A stretch of 64,000 bases of DNA from the NCBI GenBank assembly GCA_963775235.1, contig CAVZHY010000002.1, positions 868,001 to 932,000 of the forward strand, written 5' to 3'. The stretch comes from JBBDMC01 sp963775235 (lineage in GTDB: Bacteria; Pseudomonadota; Alphaproteobacteria; Rhizobiales; Kaistiaceae). The notes below the pieces were generated by a model. The model was not told the DNA's origin, made no database searches, and saw nothing but the letters and a program-made list of their open reading frames with translations. The first letter of the stretch is position 1; each line of letters starts with the position of its first letter. The position numbers and the translations under genes were made by a program. Positions 27,673 through 35,552 of the stretch are shown piece by piece.

Positions 27673-28578
27673 GTGCTTACCCGCCGCGCCTTCATTGCCC
27701 TGTCAGGAGCAGCCGCATTGGGTGTCGTAGGGACGACATCGTATGCGTTCGCGGTCGAGCCGCGTTTTCGGCTGGTGGTGACGCCCTACCGGCTGACGCC
27801 ACCGGGCTGGCCGAAGGGCGGGTGCGCGCTGCGCATATCCGTCATCGCCGACATCCATGCCTGTGATCCCTGGATGCCGCTGTCGCGGGTCGAGGAGATC
27901 GTTGCGGTATCGAATGGCCTGAAGCCGGACATCGTGCTCCTGCTCGGCGATTTCGTCGGCGCGATGCACCATTTCCAGACGAGCGCCGTGCCCCCCGCCG
28001 AATGGGGGCGCGTCCTCGCCCGGCTCGAGGCGCCGCTCGGCGTCCACGCCATCCTTGGCAATCACGACTGGTGGAACGGCGTGGAAGCGGTGCGGGCGGC
28101 ACTGGTCGGTGCCGATATTCCGGTGATGGAAAACGATGCGGTGCTGATGACGCCCGACGGCGCGCCGCCCTTCTGGGTCGCCGGCCTCGGCGACCAGATC
28201 GCCTATCGGCTTGGCGGCGGCCGCTTCCGCGGTGTCGACGACCTGCCGGGAACGCTGGCGCGGATCCCGGACGACGGGACCCCGATCATCCTGGCGGCGC
28301 ACGAGCCGGACGTCTTCCCCAAGGTGCCCGGCCGGGTCAGCCTCACGCTGTCGGGCCACACTCACGGTGGGCAGGTGGCGCTGCCGGTGGTCGGCCGGAT
28401 GATCGTGCCGTCGGAGTTTGGACAACGCTACGCCTATGGCCACGTGGTCGAGAACGGCCGTCACCTCATCGTCTCGGGCGGCCTTGGCTGCTCGATGATC
28501 CCGGTCCGGTTCGGCGTGCCGCCGGAGGTAGTGGTGATCGACCTCGGCGGCGAGGACGTCAGCCCGCCGATTGTCTAG
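27673..28578 (+). CDS. Exported metallophosphoesterase (YkuE/YaeI-like)
   Basis: A 301-residue calcineurin-like phosphoesterase. It has a twin-arginine-type N-terminus (LTRRAFIALSGAAALGVVG) and so is probably exported. Metal-binding motifs run in order: SVIADIHACD near residue 57, LLLGDFVG near 90, ILGNHDWW near 127, AAHEPDVF near 198 and LSGHTHGGQV near 215. Relatives include a UDP-2,3-diacylglucosamine pyrophosphohydrolase-like group and general phosphodiesterases; the substrate is not determinable. It starts with GTG at 27673. Confidence 0.9.
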   Translation: MLTRRAFIALSGAAALGVVGTTSYAFAVEPRFRLVVTPYRLTPPGWPKGGCALRISVIADIHACDPWMPLSRVEEIVAVSNGLKPDIVLLLGDFVGAMHHFQTSAVPPAEWGRVLARLEAPLGVHAILGNHDWWNGVEAVRAALVGADIPVMENDAVLMTPDGAPPFWVAGLGDQIAYRLGGGRFRGVDDLPGTLARIPDDGTPIILAAHEPDVFPKVPGRVSLTLSGHTHGGQVALPVVGRMIVPSEFGQRYAYGHVVENGRHLIVSGGLGCSMIPVRFGVPPEVVVIDLGGEDVSPPIV

Positions 28579-28624
28579 GCCGGGTCATCGTTTCAGGGGA
28601 TGACCCGTTCCATCTCCCCTGTTC

Positions 28625-28673
28625 TTCCGCAATCCCGCCGGAAAAGTGGAATCCGCCTTTCCTGGAATTGCTC
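28625..28673. repeat. Single copy of the 54-base palindromic repeat
   Basis: CCGGAAAAGTGG at 28638-28649 with the arm CCGCCTTTCCTGGAATTGCTC up to 28673 matches the units at 281-373 and 1052-1142, including the leading CGCAATCCC. The right arm is degenerate (CGCCTTTCC). It lies 46 bases after the phosphoesterase stop, between that gene and a small reading frame before leuC. Confidence 0.75.
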
Positions 28674-28703
28674 AGGCCCGCCGCGGTTGCTATCTAACCG
28701 GCC

Positions 28704-28850
28704 ATGAGTGCGACGGTCCCCACGTTCGTCCCGGTGCGGCAACGGCGCCTGCGCGGGACGTTCGACTACGCGGCGATCCCCGACCGGGCGCGCATGCCGT
28801 GGCGGTTTCTGGCGCGCCGCATGGCCGTCGACGGCCTCGTCGTGGGCTGA
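28704..28850 (+). CDS. Possible 48-residue basic protein before leuC
   Basis: An ATG at 28704 opens 48 codons (MSATVPTFVPVRQRRLRG, then TFDYAAIPDRARMPWRF). The residue mix is unlike an ordinary high-GC shadow. Eight of the residues are arginine. No ribosome site is obvious and I recognise no family. It ends 64 bases before leuC and could be a short leader gene or a small conserved protein. Confidence 0.35.
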   Translation: MSATVPTFVPVRQRRLRGTFDYAAIPDRARMPWRFLARRMAVDGLVVG

Positions 28851-28914
28851 GTCCGCCGGCCTTCCGGCATCCGTTCGCCGTCCCAATTCAGCCCAGGCAC
28901 CAGGAATCGCACCC

Positions 28915-30321
28915 ATGCCCGCTCCGCAAACGCTCTACGACAAGATCTGGAAAGACCACATCGTCGCGCAGGAGCCCGACGGTACCACGCTCATCTATAT
29001 CGACCGCCACCTCGTGCACGAGGTAACCAGCCCGCAGGCGTTCGAGGGACTGCGCGCGGCCGGCCGCAAGGTGCACTCGCCGCAACGTACGCTCGCCGTG
29101 GTGGACCACAACGTGCCGACGACGGACCGCTCGCACGGCATCAAGAACCCGGAATCGGCCGTGCAGGTGGCAGCACTCGCCAGGAACGCCGCCGACTTCG
29201 GCATCGAGTATTTCAACGAGCTCGACCATCGTCAGGGCATCGTCCATATCATCGGGCCCGAGCAGGGCTTCACGCTGCCGGGGATGACGATCGTGTGCGG
29301 CGACAGCCACACCTCCACCCACGGCGCCTTCGGCGCCCTCGCCAACGGCATCGGCACCTCGGAGGTGGAGCACGTGCTCGCCACCCAGACGCTGATCCAG
29401 CGAAAGGCGAAAAACATGCGCGTCAGCGTCGACGGCAAGCTGCCGGCCGGCGTGACAGCCAAGGACATCATCCTTGCCATCATCGGCCAGATCGGCACGG
29501 CGGGCGGCACCGGTCACGTGATCGAATACGCCGGCGAGGCGATCCGTGCCCTGTCGATGGAAGGGCGGATGACGGTGTGCAACATGAGCATCGAAGGTGG
29601 GGCTCGGGCCGGCATGGTGGCGCCGGACGAGACAACCTTCGCCTACATCAAGGGCCGCCCGCGGGCGCCGAAGGACGAGGCGTGGGACAAGGGGCTGCGT
29701 TGCTGGCAGACCCTCCACTCCGACGAGGGTGCTCAGTTCGACACCGAGGTGAGGCTCGACGCGGCCAAGCTGCCGCCGCTGGTCACCTGGGGCACCAGCC
29801 CGGAAAATGTCACCACCATCGACGGGCGGGTGCCGGACCCGGAGGCGATCGAGGCCCCCGACCGGCGGCGGGCGGTCGAGCGGGCGCTGCACTACATGGG
29901 GCTCGCCGCGAACACGCCGATCAAGGATATCACCATCGACCATGTCTTCCTCGGCTCCTGCACCAACGGACGGATCGAGGACCTGCGGGCGGCGGCAAAG
30001 GTGATCGACGGCAAGAAGGTGCACGAGGGAGTGGCGGCGTTGGTGGTGCCGGGCTCCGGGCTCGTCAAGGAACAGGCGGAGGCGGAGGGGCTGGACCGGG
30101 TCTTCCTCGCCGCCGGTTTCGAGTGGCGCGAGCCGGGCTGTTCGATGTGCCTGGCAATGAACGATGATCGCCTCAAGCCCGGCGAGCGCTGCGCCTCGAC
30201 TTCGAACCGCAACTTCGAGGGGCGCCAGGGCTTCAGGGGCCGCACCCACCTGGTGTCGCCGGCGATGGCGGCGGCGGCGGCAATCGCCGGACGCTTCGTC
30301 GATGTGCGTGAGTGGGTATGA
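28915..30321 (+). CDS. leuC: 3-isopropylmalate dehydratase large subunit
   Basis: A 468-residue aconitase-family subunit that isomerises 2-isopropylmalate to 3-isopropylmalate in leucine synthesis, together with LeuD. The [4Fe-4S] cysteines are in SCTNGRIEDLRAAA and EPGCSMCLAMN, and the substrate region CGDSHTSTHGAFGALANGIG is intact. The ATG at 28915 gives MPAPQTLYDKIW, the family start. leuD lies 1.7 kb downstream on the same strand rather than adjacent. Confidence 0.97.
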   Translation: MPAPQTLYDKIWKDHIVAQEPDGTTLIYIDRHLVHEVTSPQAFEGLRAAGRKVHSPQRTLAVVDHNVPTTDRSHGIKNPESAVQVAALARNAADFGIEYFNELDHRQGIVHIIGPEQGFTLPGMTIVCGDSHTSTHGAFGALANGIGTSEVEHVLATQTLIQRKAKNMRVSVDGKLPAGVTAKDIILAIIGQIGTAGGTGHVIEYAGEAIRALSMEGRMTVCNMSIEGGARAGMVAPDETTFAYIKGRPRAPKDEAWDKGLRCWQTLHSDEGAQFDTEVRLDAAKLPPLVTWGTSPENVTTIDGRVPDPEAIEAPDRRRAVERALHYMGLAANTPIKDITIDHVFLGSCTNGRIEDLRAAAKVIDGKKVHEGVAALVVPGSGLVKEQAEAEGLDRVFLAAGFEWREPGCSMCLAMNDDRLKPGERCASTSNRNFEGRQGFRGRTHLVSPAMAAAAAIAGRFVDVREWV

Positions 30322-30362
30322 GGGTCGAGCCCCGCGTGGCTTCGCGGGGCTCCTCAATCCCG

Positions 30363-30758
30363 TTAGTGGGGATACGGTCCTGGGCCGCCCGGATACGGGC
30401 CCGGGCCACCGGGATATGGACCCGGGCCGCCCGGGTGCGGTCCCGGTTGCGGGTGAGGCCATGGTCCGGGGTGCGGACCGCCGGTGTTCCACTGCGGATA
30501 GACCCAGTGGCAGCGTTCGCCGACCTTGATCAGCCGCCAGTGGCGATGACCGTAAGACCAATAACTCACGCGCTTGAACTCGGGCTCGCAGATGCGGTGC
30601 GGCCGGAAATATGGCGGCGGCGGGTAGCCCGGGTGGCCGATGCTGCGGCCGGGGTCGCCGCCGTACATCGGTGCGGCGGAGGCGACGGTCGCACTGGTAA
30701 GAGCGCCGGCGGCGATGAGGCCGGCAGTCGCAGTCGCAATCAGGGTCTTCTTCAACAT
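30363..30758 (-). CDS. Small secreted protein with a Gly-Pro-Tyr repeat tail
   Basis: A 131-residue protein of no family I recognise. It has a clear signal peptide (MLKKTLIATATAGLIAAGAL, cleavage after ASA). The mature part has two cysteines (HRICEPEF and GERCHWVYP), an aromatic/histidine core (YWSYGHRHWRLIKVG), and a low-complexity C-terminus with three near-exact copies of GGPGPYP. The two cysteines probably form a disulfide in the periplasm or outside. It is transcribed against leuC and divergent from the metallopeptidase gene. An upstream in-frame extension is rejected because it would bury the signal peptide. Confidence 0.75.
   Translation of the reverse strand: MLKKTLIATATAGLIAAGALTSATVASAAPMYGGDPGRSIGHPGYPPPPYFRPHRICEPEFKRVSYWSYGHRHWRLIKVGERCHWVYPQWNTGGPHPGPWPHPQPGPHPGGPGPYPGGPGPYPGGPGPYPH
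30366..30440. repeat. 21-base tandem repeat encoding GGPGPYP
   Basis: The 3' end of the secreted-protein gene consists of about three and a half imperfect copies of a 21-base unit, each encoding one GGPGPYP heptapeptide on the minus strand. Copies differ mainly at third codon positions, so the peptide repeat appears to be maintained by selection. Confidence 0.75.
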
Positions 30759-30924
30759 GGTCCTCGTCCTTCTTCCATCGAGATTCCGTTTGGCTCGATC
30801 GATGACGAGACGGTAGGCGCGATGCCGTGAACCCGGCCTGAGGCGAGGGTTCATCTGCGGTTCACGCAGATGGCGACATTGCGGCGGCTTGACCGCATCA
30901 CACGGACGCGGGAATGGACGGGCG

Positions 30925-31335
30925 ATGGACAACACCGACTGGACCGGCGCTCAAGCGCCGTCGCTCGATGACATCGAGGCAATCGCCCGGGCAAGCTTCG
31001 CGGCGCTGCCGGAAGATTTCCGTGGCCTAGCCGGCGACATCCAGTTTCGCGTCAGTGAATTCCCCGAGGACGACGTGCTCGAAGATCTTGGCGTCGAGTC
31101 GCCCTTCGACATCATGGGCCTGTTTCAGGGGGTAGGCCTGGCGCAGGAGTCGGCCACCCCCCACACAGGGCAGATGCCCAACATGATCTGGCTCTACCGC
31201 CGGCCGATCCTCGACTATTGGGCGGAGACCGATGACACGCTTGGAGCGATCGTCAGCCACGTACTTGTGCACGAGATTGGCCACCACTTCGGCCTTTCCG
31301 ACGACGACATGGAAGCCATCGACGCGGCGGACTGA
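30925..31335 (+). CDS. Minimal metallopeptidase (zincin) family protein
   Basis: A 136-residue predicted zinc peptidase of the small MMP family. The zinc motif is at the C-terminus: HEIGHHFGLSDDD, an extended H-E-x-x-H with a third ligand region. An acidic N-terminal half contains FRGLAGDIQFRVSEFPED. There is no signal peptide. The start MDNTDWTG at 30925 is preferred over an ATG 12 codons earlier because it overlaps less with the divergent gene's promoter. No substrate is known for the family. Confidence 0.85.
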   Translation: MDNTDWTGAQAPSLDDIEAIARASFAALPEDFRGLAGDIQFRVSEFPEDDVLEDLGVESPFDIMGLFQGVGLAQESATPHTGQMPNMIWLYRRPILDYWAETDDTLGAIVSHVLVHEIGHHFGLSDDDMEAIDAAD

Positions 31336-31415
31336 GATCTTGATCTCGATCAGGGCGCGTAGGGACGGTCGGTCTCATTCGTGCTCAGCGTGACCACAAA
31401 CGGAATTTCACGTTC

Positions 31416-31964
31416 ATGACGACCTTTGGCACAGCGACCCGCTTCGGCTGGGTTGCGCAAACCTTGCACTGGCTGACGGCGATCCTTGTCCTGGCTGCCT
31501 TCCTCACGGCGGAAGGAGGCCCCACGTCGCGGGTCTACAGTGACGCGCGCGCTCCAGGGCTTCAGCTTCACGAGACCCTTGGGCTGGCCGTCTTCGTGCT
31601 GGTGCTCGTCCGCCTGGCGTGGCGGCTCCTCGACCGCACGCCGCAGGACCCTCCGATGCCGGCGTGGATGTCGCTCGCCTCGAAAGCCACCCACTGGGCG
31701 CTTTTTGGTCTGCTGGTACTGGTCCCGGTCACGGCGGTCCTCGGGGCATGGTTCGGTGGCCACCCGGTAACGGTCTACGGCCTTGGTGCGGTCGGGCCGC
31801 TGCTTGGGCAGTCGGATGCCGGCGCCGCGCTGGCAGAAATTCACGGGACCCTCGGCGACCTGTTGATGTGGATTGCCGGCCTGCACGCGGCGGCTGCGCT
31901 CTATCACCACTTCTTCCTGCGCGATGGCGTGCTGAAAGCGATGCTGCCTGTCCCCGATGCTTGA
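31416..31964 (+). CDS. Cytochrome b561 family protein
   Basis: A 182-residue inner membrane diheme b-type cytochrome with four membrane segments. Histidines suitable as heme ligands lie in QTLHWLTAIL (helix 1), QLHETLGLAVF (helix 2), KATHWALFG (helix 3) and GLHAAAALYHHFF (helix 4). Relatives oxidise ubiquinol, for example with superoxide as acceptor (CybB). It lies between the metallopeptidase and leuD genes on the same strand, with no functional link to leucine synthesis. Confidence 0.9.
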   Translation: MTTFGTATRFGWVAQTLHWLTAILVLAAFLTAEGGPTSRVYSDARAPGLQLHETLGLAVFVLVLVRLAWRLLDRTPQDPPMPAWMSLASKATHWALFGLLVLVPVTAVLGAWFGGHPVTVYGLGAVGPLLGQSDAGAALAEIHGTLGDLLMWIAGLHAAAALYHHFFLRDGVLKAMLPVPDA

Positions 31965-32013
31965 CCGGGGCCGCCTGCCGTCGCATGACAGCGGTCCGGA
32001 AAGGACACAAGTC

Positions 32014-32619
32014 ATGGACAAGTTCACCACACTCACCGCCGTCGCCGCGCCGCTCAACATGATCAACGTCGACACCGACATGATCATCCCCAAGGACTAC
32101 CTGAAGACGATCGAGCGGACCGGTCTCGGCAAAGGATTGTTCGCCGAATTGCGCTACAACGAGGATGGCAGCAACAATCCCGACTTCGTCCTTAACAAGC
32201 CGGCCTACAAACAAGCCAAGATCCTTGTCGCCGGCGACAACTTTGGCTGCGGGTCGAGCCGGGAGCACGCGCCGTGGGCGCTGCTCGACTACGGAATCCG
32301 TTGCGTGATCTCGACCAGCTTCGGCGACATCTTCCATTCGAACTGCTTCCAGAATGGCATCCTGCCGATCCGGGTCTCGAAGGACGATCTCGCCAAGCTG
32401 ATGGACGACGCCGAACGCGGCGCCAATGCGAGGCTCACGATCGACCTCGAAAAGCAGGAGATCACCGGTCCGGACGGCGGCGTGGTGCACTTCGACATCG
32501 ACGGGTTCAAGAAGCACTGCCTGCTGAACGGGCTCGACGACATCGGGCTGACGATGGAGAAGGCGCCGAAAATCGCCACCTTCGAAAAGCAGGCTGCGGT
32601 CGAGCGGCCGTGGGTGTGA
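32014..32619 (+). CDS. leuD: 3-isopropylmalate dehydratase small subunit
   Basis: A 201-residue swivel-domain partner of LeuC. The substrate loop GDNFGCGSSREHAPWALLDYG is near residue 70, with TSFGDIFHSNCFQNG after it. The ATG at 32014 (MDKFTTLTAVAAPLNMINVD) is the family start and lies behind AAAGGA. It converges with the CitE-like gene. Confidence 0.96.
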   Translation: MDKFTTLTAVAAPLNMINVDTDMIIPKDYLKTIERTGLGKGLFAELRYNEDGSNNPDFVLNKPAYKQAKILVAGDNFGCGSSREHAPWALLDYGIRCVISTSFGDIFHSNCFQNGILPIRVSKDDLAKLMDDAERGANARLTIDLEKQEITGPDGGVVHFDIDGFKKHCLLNGLDDIGLTMEKAPKIATFEKQAAVERPWV

Positions 32620-32683
32620 GGCGAGAAGCGGTCGCCCACCGTCATGCTGTGCGTCAGCGGAGGATGAAGGGCAAACTGATCGT

Positions 32684-33589
32684 TCAGCCGGCGCGTGCTT
32701 CTTCGACAACCATCGCATCGATCGCATCGGCGAGTTCCAGTGTTCGCCTGGCACGGCGTTCGTGCAGGCGCTCGACCATGCGGCCGGCGAGGCGGATTGC
32801 ACCCCTGCCGCTGTTCTCCGGGTCCGCGAACGCCTCGATCACCTGACGCGACCAGGCGATCTCCTCGTCGGACGGCGCATATATCTCGTTGGCGATGGCG
32901 ATGTGACTCGGATGGATGACCGTCTTGCCGTCCATCCCAAGATCGCGCCCCTCGATGCACTCGGAACGAAAGCCTTCCAGATCGTCGATCTCGTTATATG
33001 GACCATCGAGGACGGCGAGGTTGTGAGCACGGGCTGCAACAACGGTATGCGCGAGGTGCGCGCCGAGCGCGGCGCGGCCGGGGCGGATGCGGGCGCCAAG
33101 CTCGGCGGCGAGATCGTTGGTGCCGATGACGAAGCAGGTGAGGGCCGGCGCCGGCATGGCGGCAATCGCCGCGATTGCAGCCGCATTGATGATCGCCGCC
33201 GGTGTTTCGATCATCGCCCAGAGGTTCATTTCTTTCGGGGCGTCGGTGGCGGCGATGGCAGCACGGGCCCGGCGGATGTCGTCGGTCCGCGACAGCTTGG
33301 GGATGAGGATGGCATCGGGCGGCGTGGCTGCCATGGCAGCGATGTCGCGGGCGATCCACGGCGTGTCCAGGCCATTCACCCGCACGACGATCTCCCGGCG
33401 GCCGAGGGTGAGGTCCGGGACCGCAGCAGCGACCGTCTCACGAGCGGCGTCCTTGCGGTCCGGCGCAACCAATTCCTCGAGGTCGAGAATGAGTACATCG
33501 GCGGCGAGCGACTTCGCCTTCTCCAGCGCCCGCGGGTTGGAGCCGGGCACGTAAAGAGCGCTTCGCCGCGGTCGCACCATCGCCGGCAT
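32684..33589 (-). CDS. CitE/HpcH-family CoA ester lyase
   Basis: A 301-residue TIM-barrel lyase of the CitE/malyl-CoA lyase family. Motifs are RSALYVPGSNPRALEKA at the N-terminus, DVLILDLEELVAPDRK, the acidic residue in NLWAMIETPAAI, and GMDGKTVIHPSHI near residue 230. Family members cleave malyl-, methylmalyl-, citramalyl- or citryl-CoA. The specific substrate cannot be assigned and no citrate lyase partner genes are present, so it is not citrate lyase. The ATG at 33589 is the first family-like start. Confidence 0.88.
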   Translation of the reverse strand: MPAMVRPRRSALYVPGSNPRALEKAKSLAADVLILDLEELVAPDRKDAARETVAAAVPDLTLGRREIVVRVNGLDTPWIARDIAAMAATPPDAILIPKLSRTDDIRRARAAIAATDAPKEMNLWAMIETPAAIINAAAIAAIAAMPAPALTCFVIGTNDLAAELGARIRPGRAALGAHLAHTVVAARAHNLAVLDGPYNEIDDLEGFRSECIEGRDLGMDGKTVIHPSHIAIANEIYAPSDEEIAWSRQVIEAFADPENSGRGAIRLAGRMVERLHERRARRTLELADAIDAMVVEEARAG

Positions 33590-33667
33590 GTTGTTCCTCC
33601 AAATCGATCGGGAGACTAGCCTTCCGCCGCGTTTTGCTCCACTGGCTTCCGACGCGGTTGGTAGGAG

Positions 33668-34483
33668 ATGCCAGAGTTGGCGAAGCCGGCGGTCATCGTG
33701 GTGAATTCGCACGTGGTGCGGGGCGGGGTCGGTGGCCGCGCCTCGGTCTTTGCGCTTGAGCGGACGGGACATCCGGTCTGGTCCGTGCCGACGGTCGTTC
33801 TGGCGTGGCACCCCGGCCATGGGCTGGCGACCCGTATCGTCGCCGGGGCAGAGGACTTTGCGCGCGTTGTCGACGACATGGTCGGGTCACGGTGGCTGGG
33901 TGAAGTCGGCGCGGTGCTCTCCGGGTATCTCGGCGCTGCAGATCAGGCCGACCAGGTCGCGCGGCTGGTGACGGCCGTGAGATCGCGCAATCCGGCAGCC
34001 GTATATTTGTGCGACCCGAACGTCGGCGACGGCGGCGGCCTGTTCATGCCCGAGCCGGTGGCGACTGCGGTCCGCGATCGGCTCGTTCGGATTGCCGACA
34101 TCGCGACGCCCAACCGGTACGAGCTCTGCTGGCTCACCGGTCAGGACGCGCGTGACAACGGCGGGCTCGCGGCGGCGGCGCGCACTCTCGGTCTGGGCGA
34201 GCTGGTCGTCACCTCAGCCTTTGCTGGCGAAGGCGAGATCGGCAATCTGGCGGTCACGGAAGACGGGGCGAAGCTTGTCTCGCATCTCCGGCTCGACAAC
34301 GTTCCCAACGGCACCGGTGATCTGTTCGCCGCGCTCTACCTTGCCGGGCGGCTCGGGCATCGGTCCGTTCATGACGCTGTCGCCCGCGCCGGAGCGACCG
34401 TTCTGGCGGTGGCGAAAGTTGCGGTCGAGACCGGCGCCGACGAATTGCCGCTCGCGGCGGCGCAGGCACTGTTCGAAATGTGA
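33668..34483 (+). CDS. pdxY: Pyridoxal kinase PdxY
   Basis: A 271-residue ribokinase-fold kinase that salvages pyridoxal to pyridoxal phosphate. It starts KPAVIVVNSHVVRGGVGGRA, with the kinase C-terminal motif NVPNGTGDLFAALYLAG that holds the catalytic aspartate. TAGGAG lies just before the ATG. The gene is divergent from the CitE-like gene, and the carbonic anhydrase gene starts 16 bases after its stop, suggesting one transcript. Confidence 0.92.
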   Translation: MPELAKPAVIVVNSHVVRGGVGGRASVFALERTGHPVWSVPTVVLAWHPGHGLATRIVAGAEDFARVVDDMVGSRWLGEVGAVLSGYLGAADQADQVARLVTAVRSRNPAAVYLCDPNVGDGGGLFMPEPVATAVRDRLVRIADIATPNRYELCWLTGQDARDNGGLAAAARTLGLGELVVTSAFAGEGEIGNLAVTEDGAKLVSHLRLDNVPNGTGDLFAALYLAGRLGHRSVHDAVARAGATVLAVAKVAVETGADELPLAAAQALFEM

Positions 34484-34499
34484 AGGAGTGCGAGGGCTG

Positions 34500-35114
34500 A
34501 TGAAGGAATTCCCGTCACGGCTGATCGAGGGTTATCGATCGTTCACGGAAACGAGGCTGGCGGCGGACGCGGCGCGCTACCGGTCGCTCGCCGAGCGCGG
34601 CCAGCGGCCGGAGATCATGATCATCGGTTGCTGCGACAGCCGCGCGGCCCCGGAGACGATCTTCGACGCCGCACCCGGCGAGATGTTCGTCCTGCGCAAC
34701 GTCGCCAACCTGGTGCCGCCGTTCGAGGAGGCGGGCGGCCATCATGGCACCTCGGCGGCGATCGAGTTCGGCGTGACGGAGCTTGCGGTCCGGCACCTGG
34801 TGGTCATGGGGCACGGCAGCTGCGGCGGCGTCTCAGCGTTTCTGAGTGGGGCAGCGCCGGGCGGGCATTTCATCGGCGAATGGATCGCGCTGATGGCGCC
34901 GGCGGCCGACAAGGCCGAGACAGGCATCGCGGATCGGCAGCGGGCCATGGAATATGCTTCGGTCCGCCAATCGATCGAGAACCTTTCGACCTTTCCGTTC
35001 GTGCGCGACCGGGTGGGGTCGGGATCGCTCCTCCTTCACGGCGCCTGGTTCGGTATCGCCACCGGCGAACTCAAAGTGCTCGATCCCGTCTCGCGTGCGT
35101 TCGTGACGGTCTAG
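34500..35114 (+). CDS. can: Beta-class carbonic anhydrase
   Basis: A 204-residue zinc enzyme that interconverts carbon dioxide and bicarbonate. Zinc ligands are in IIGCCDSRAAPETIF (C-x-D-S-R) and VMGHGSCGGVSAF (H-x-x-C). The ATG at 34500 is 16 bases after the pdxY stop. It ends one base before the stop of the convergent GtrA-like gene. Confidence 0.94.
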   Translation: MKEFPSRLIEGYRSFTETRLAADAARYRSLAERGQRPEIMIIGCCDSRAAPETIFDAAPGEMFVLRNVANLVPPFEEAGGHHGTSAAIEFGVTELAVRHLVVMGHGSCGGVSAFLSGAAPGGHFIGEWIALMAPAADKAETGIADRQRAMEYASVRQSIENLSTFPFVRDRVGSGSLLLHGAWFGIATGELKVLDPVSRAFVTV

Positions 35115-35115
35115 C

Positions 35116-35544
35116 CTAAACCTCGTCTTCCTCGAAGCGGTGGAAGACGCCGAAGCGAAAGCCGAGGTAGGAGAGAAGCCCGGCGACGCCGCTCGACAGC
35201 ACGATGGCCACGACCAATCGAATGTGCGGGACGAGCAACAAGAGAGCCGCGTACGTGGCGTAGTTGGCGCCGTTGGCGATGGAGGCTACGACGAAGAAGC
35301 GGACGAACTCCTTCAGCGTCGGGTCATAGGCGACATTGAAGGTGATCCGCCGGTGCATCAGCCACGCGACGACGGTGGCGACCAGAATTCCGATGAGGCG
35401 GGCGGAGAACCGGTCGAGATGGACGCCGTGGACGAAACCCCAGGTCAGCCCGACGTCGATGGCAAAGGCCGTCAGGCCGGAAAAGATGAATCCGCCCCAG
35501 TGGCGGAAGGAGCGGTGGTCGATCCGGCCGCGTTCCGACGCCAT
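35116..35544 (-). CDS. GtrA-like membrane protein
   Basis: A 142-residue protein with four hydrophobic segments. Family features are FRHWGGFIFSGLTAFAIDVG at the N-terminus and the cytoplasmic block MHRRITFNVAYDPTLKEFVRF in the middle. GtrA proteins are proposed to flip polyprenyl-linked sugars or otherwise to help cell-surface glycosylation; no glycosyltransferase partner lies nearby. It follows asd by eight bases on the minus strand. Confidence 0.88.
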   Translation of the reverse strand: MASERGRIDHRSFRHWGGFIFSGLTAFAIDVGLTWGFVHGVHLDRFSARLIGILVATVVAWLMHRRITFNVAYDPTLKEFVRFFVVASIANGANYATYAALLLLVPHIRLVVAIVLSSGVAGLLSYLGFRFGVFHRFEEDEV

Positions 35545-35552
35545 GCCGGCGC

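Noticed and set aside
28888..30561. 557-codon minus-strand frame opposite leuC
   Set aside because: Low-complexity Arg/His/Asp composition and full overlap with a certain gene.
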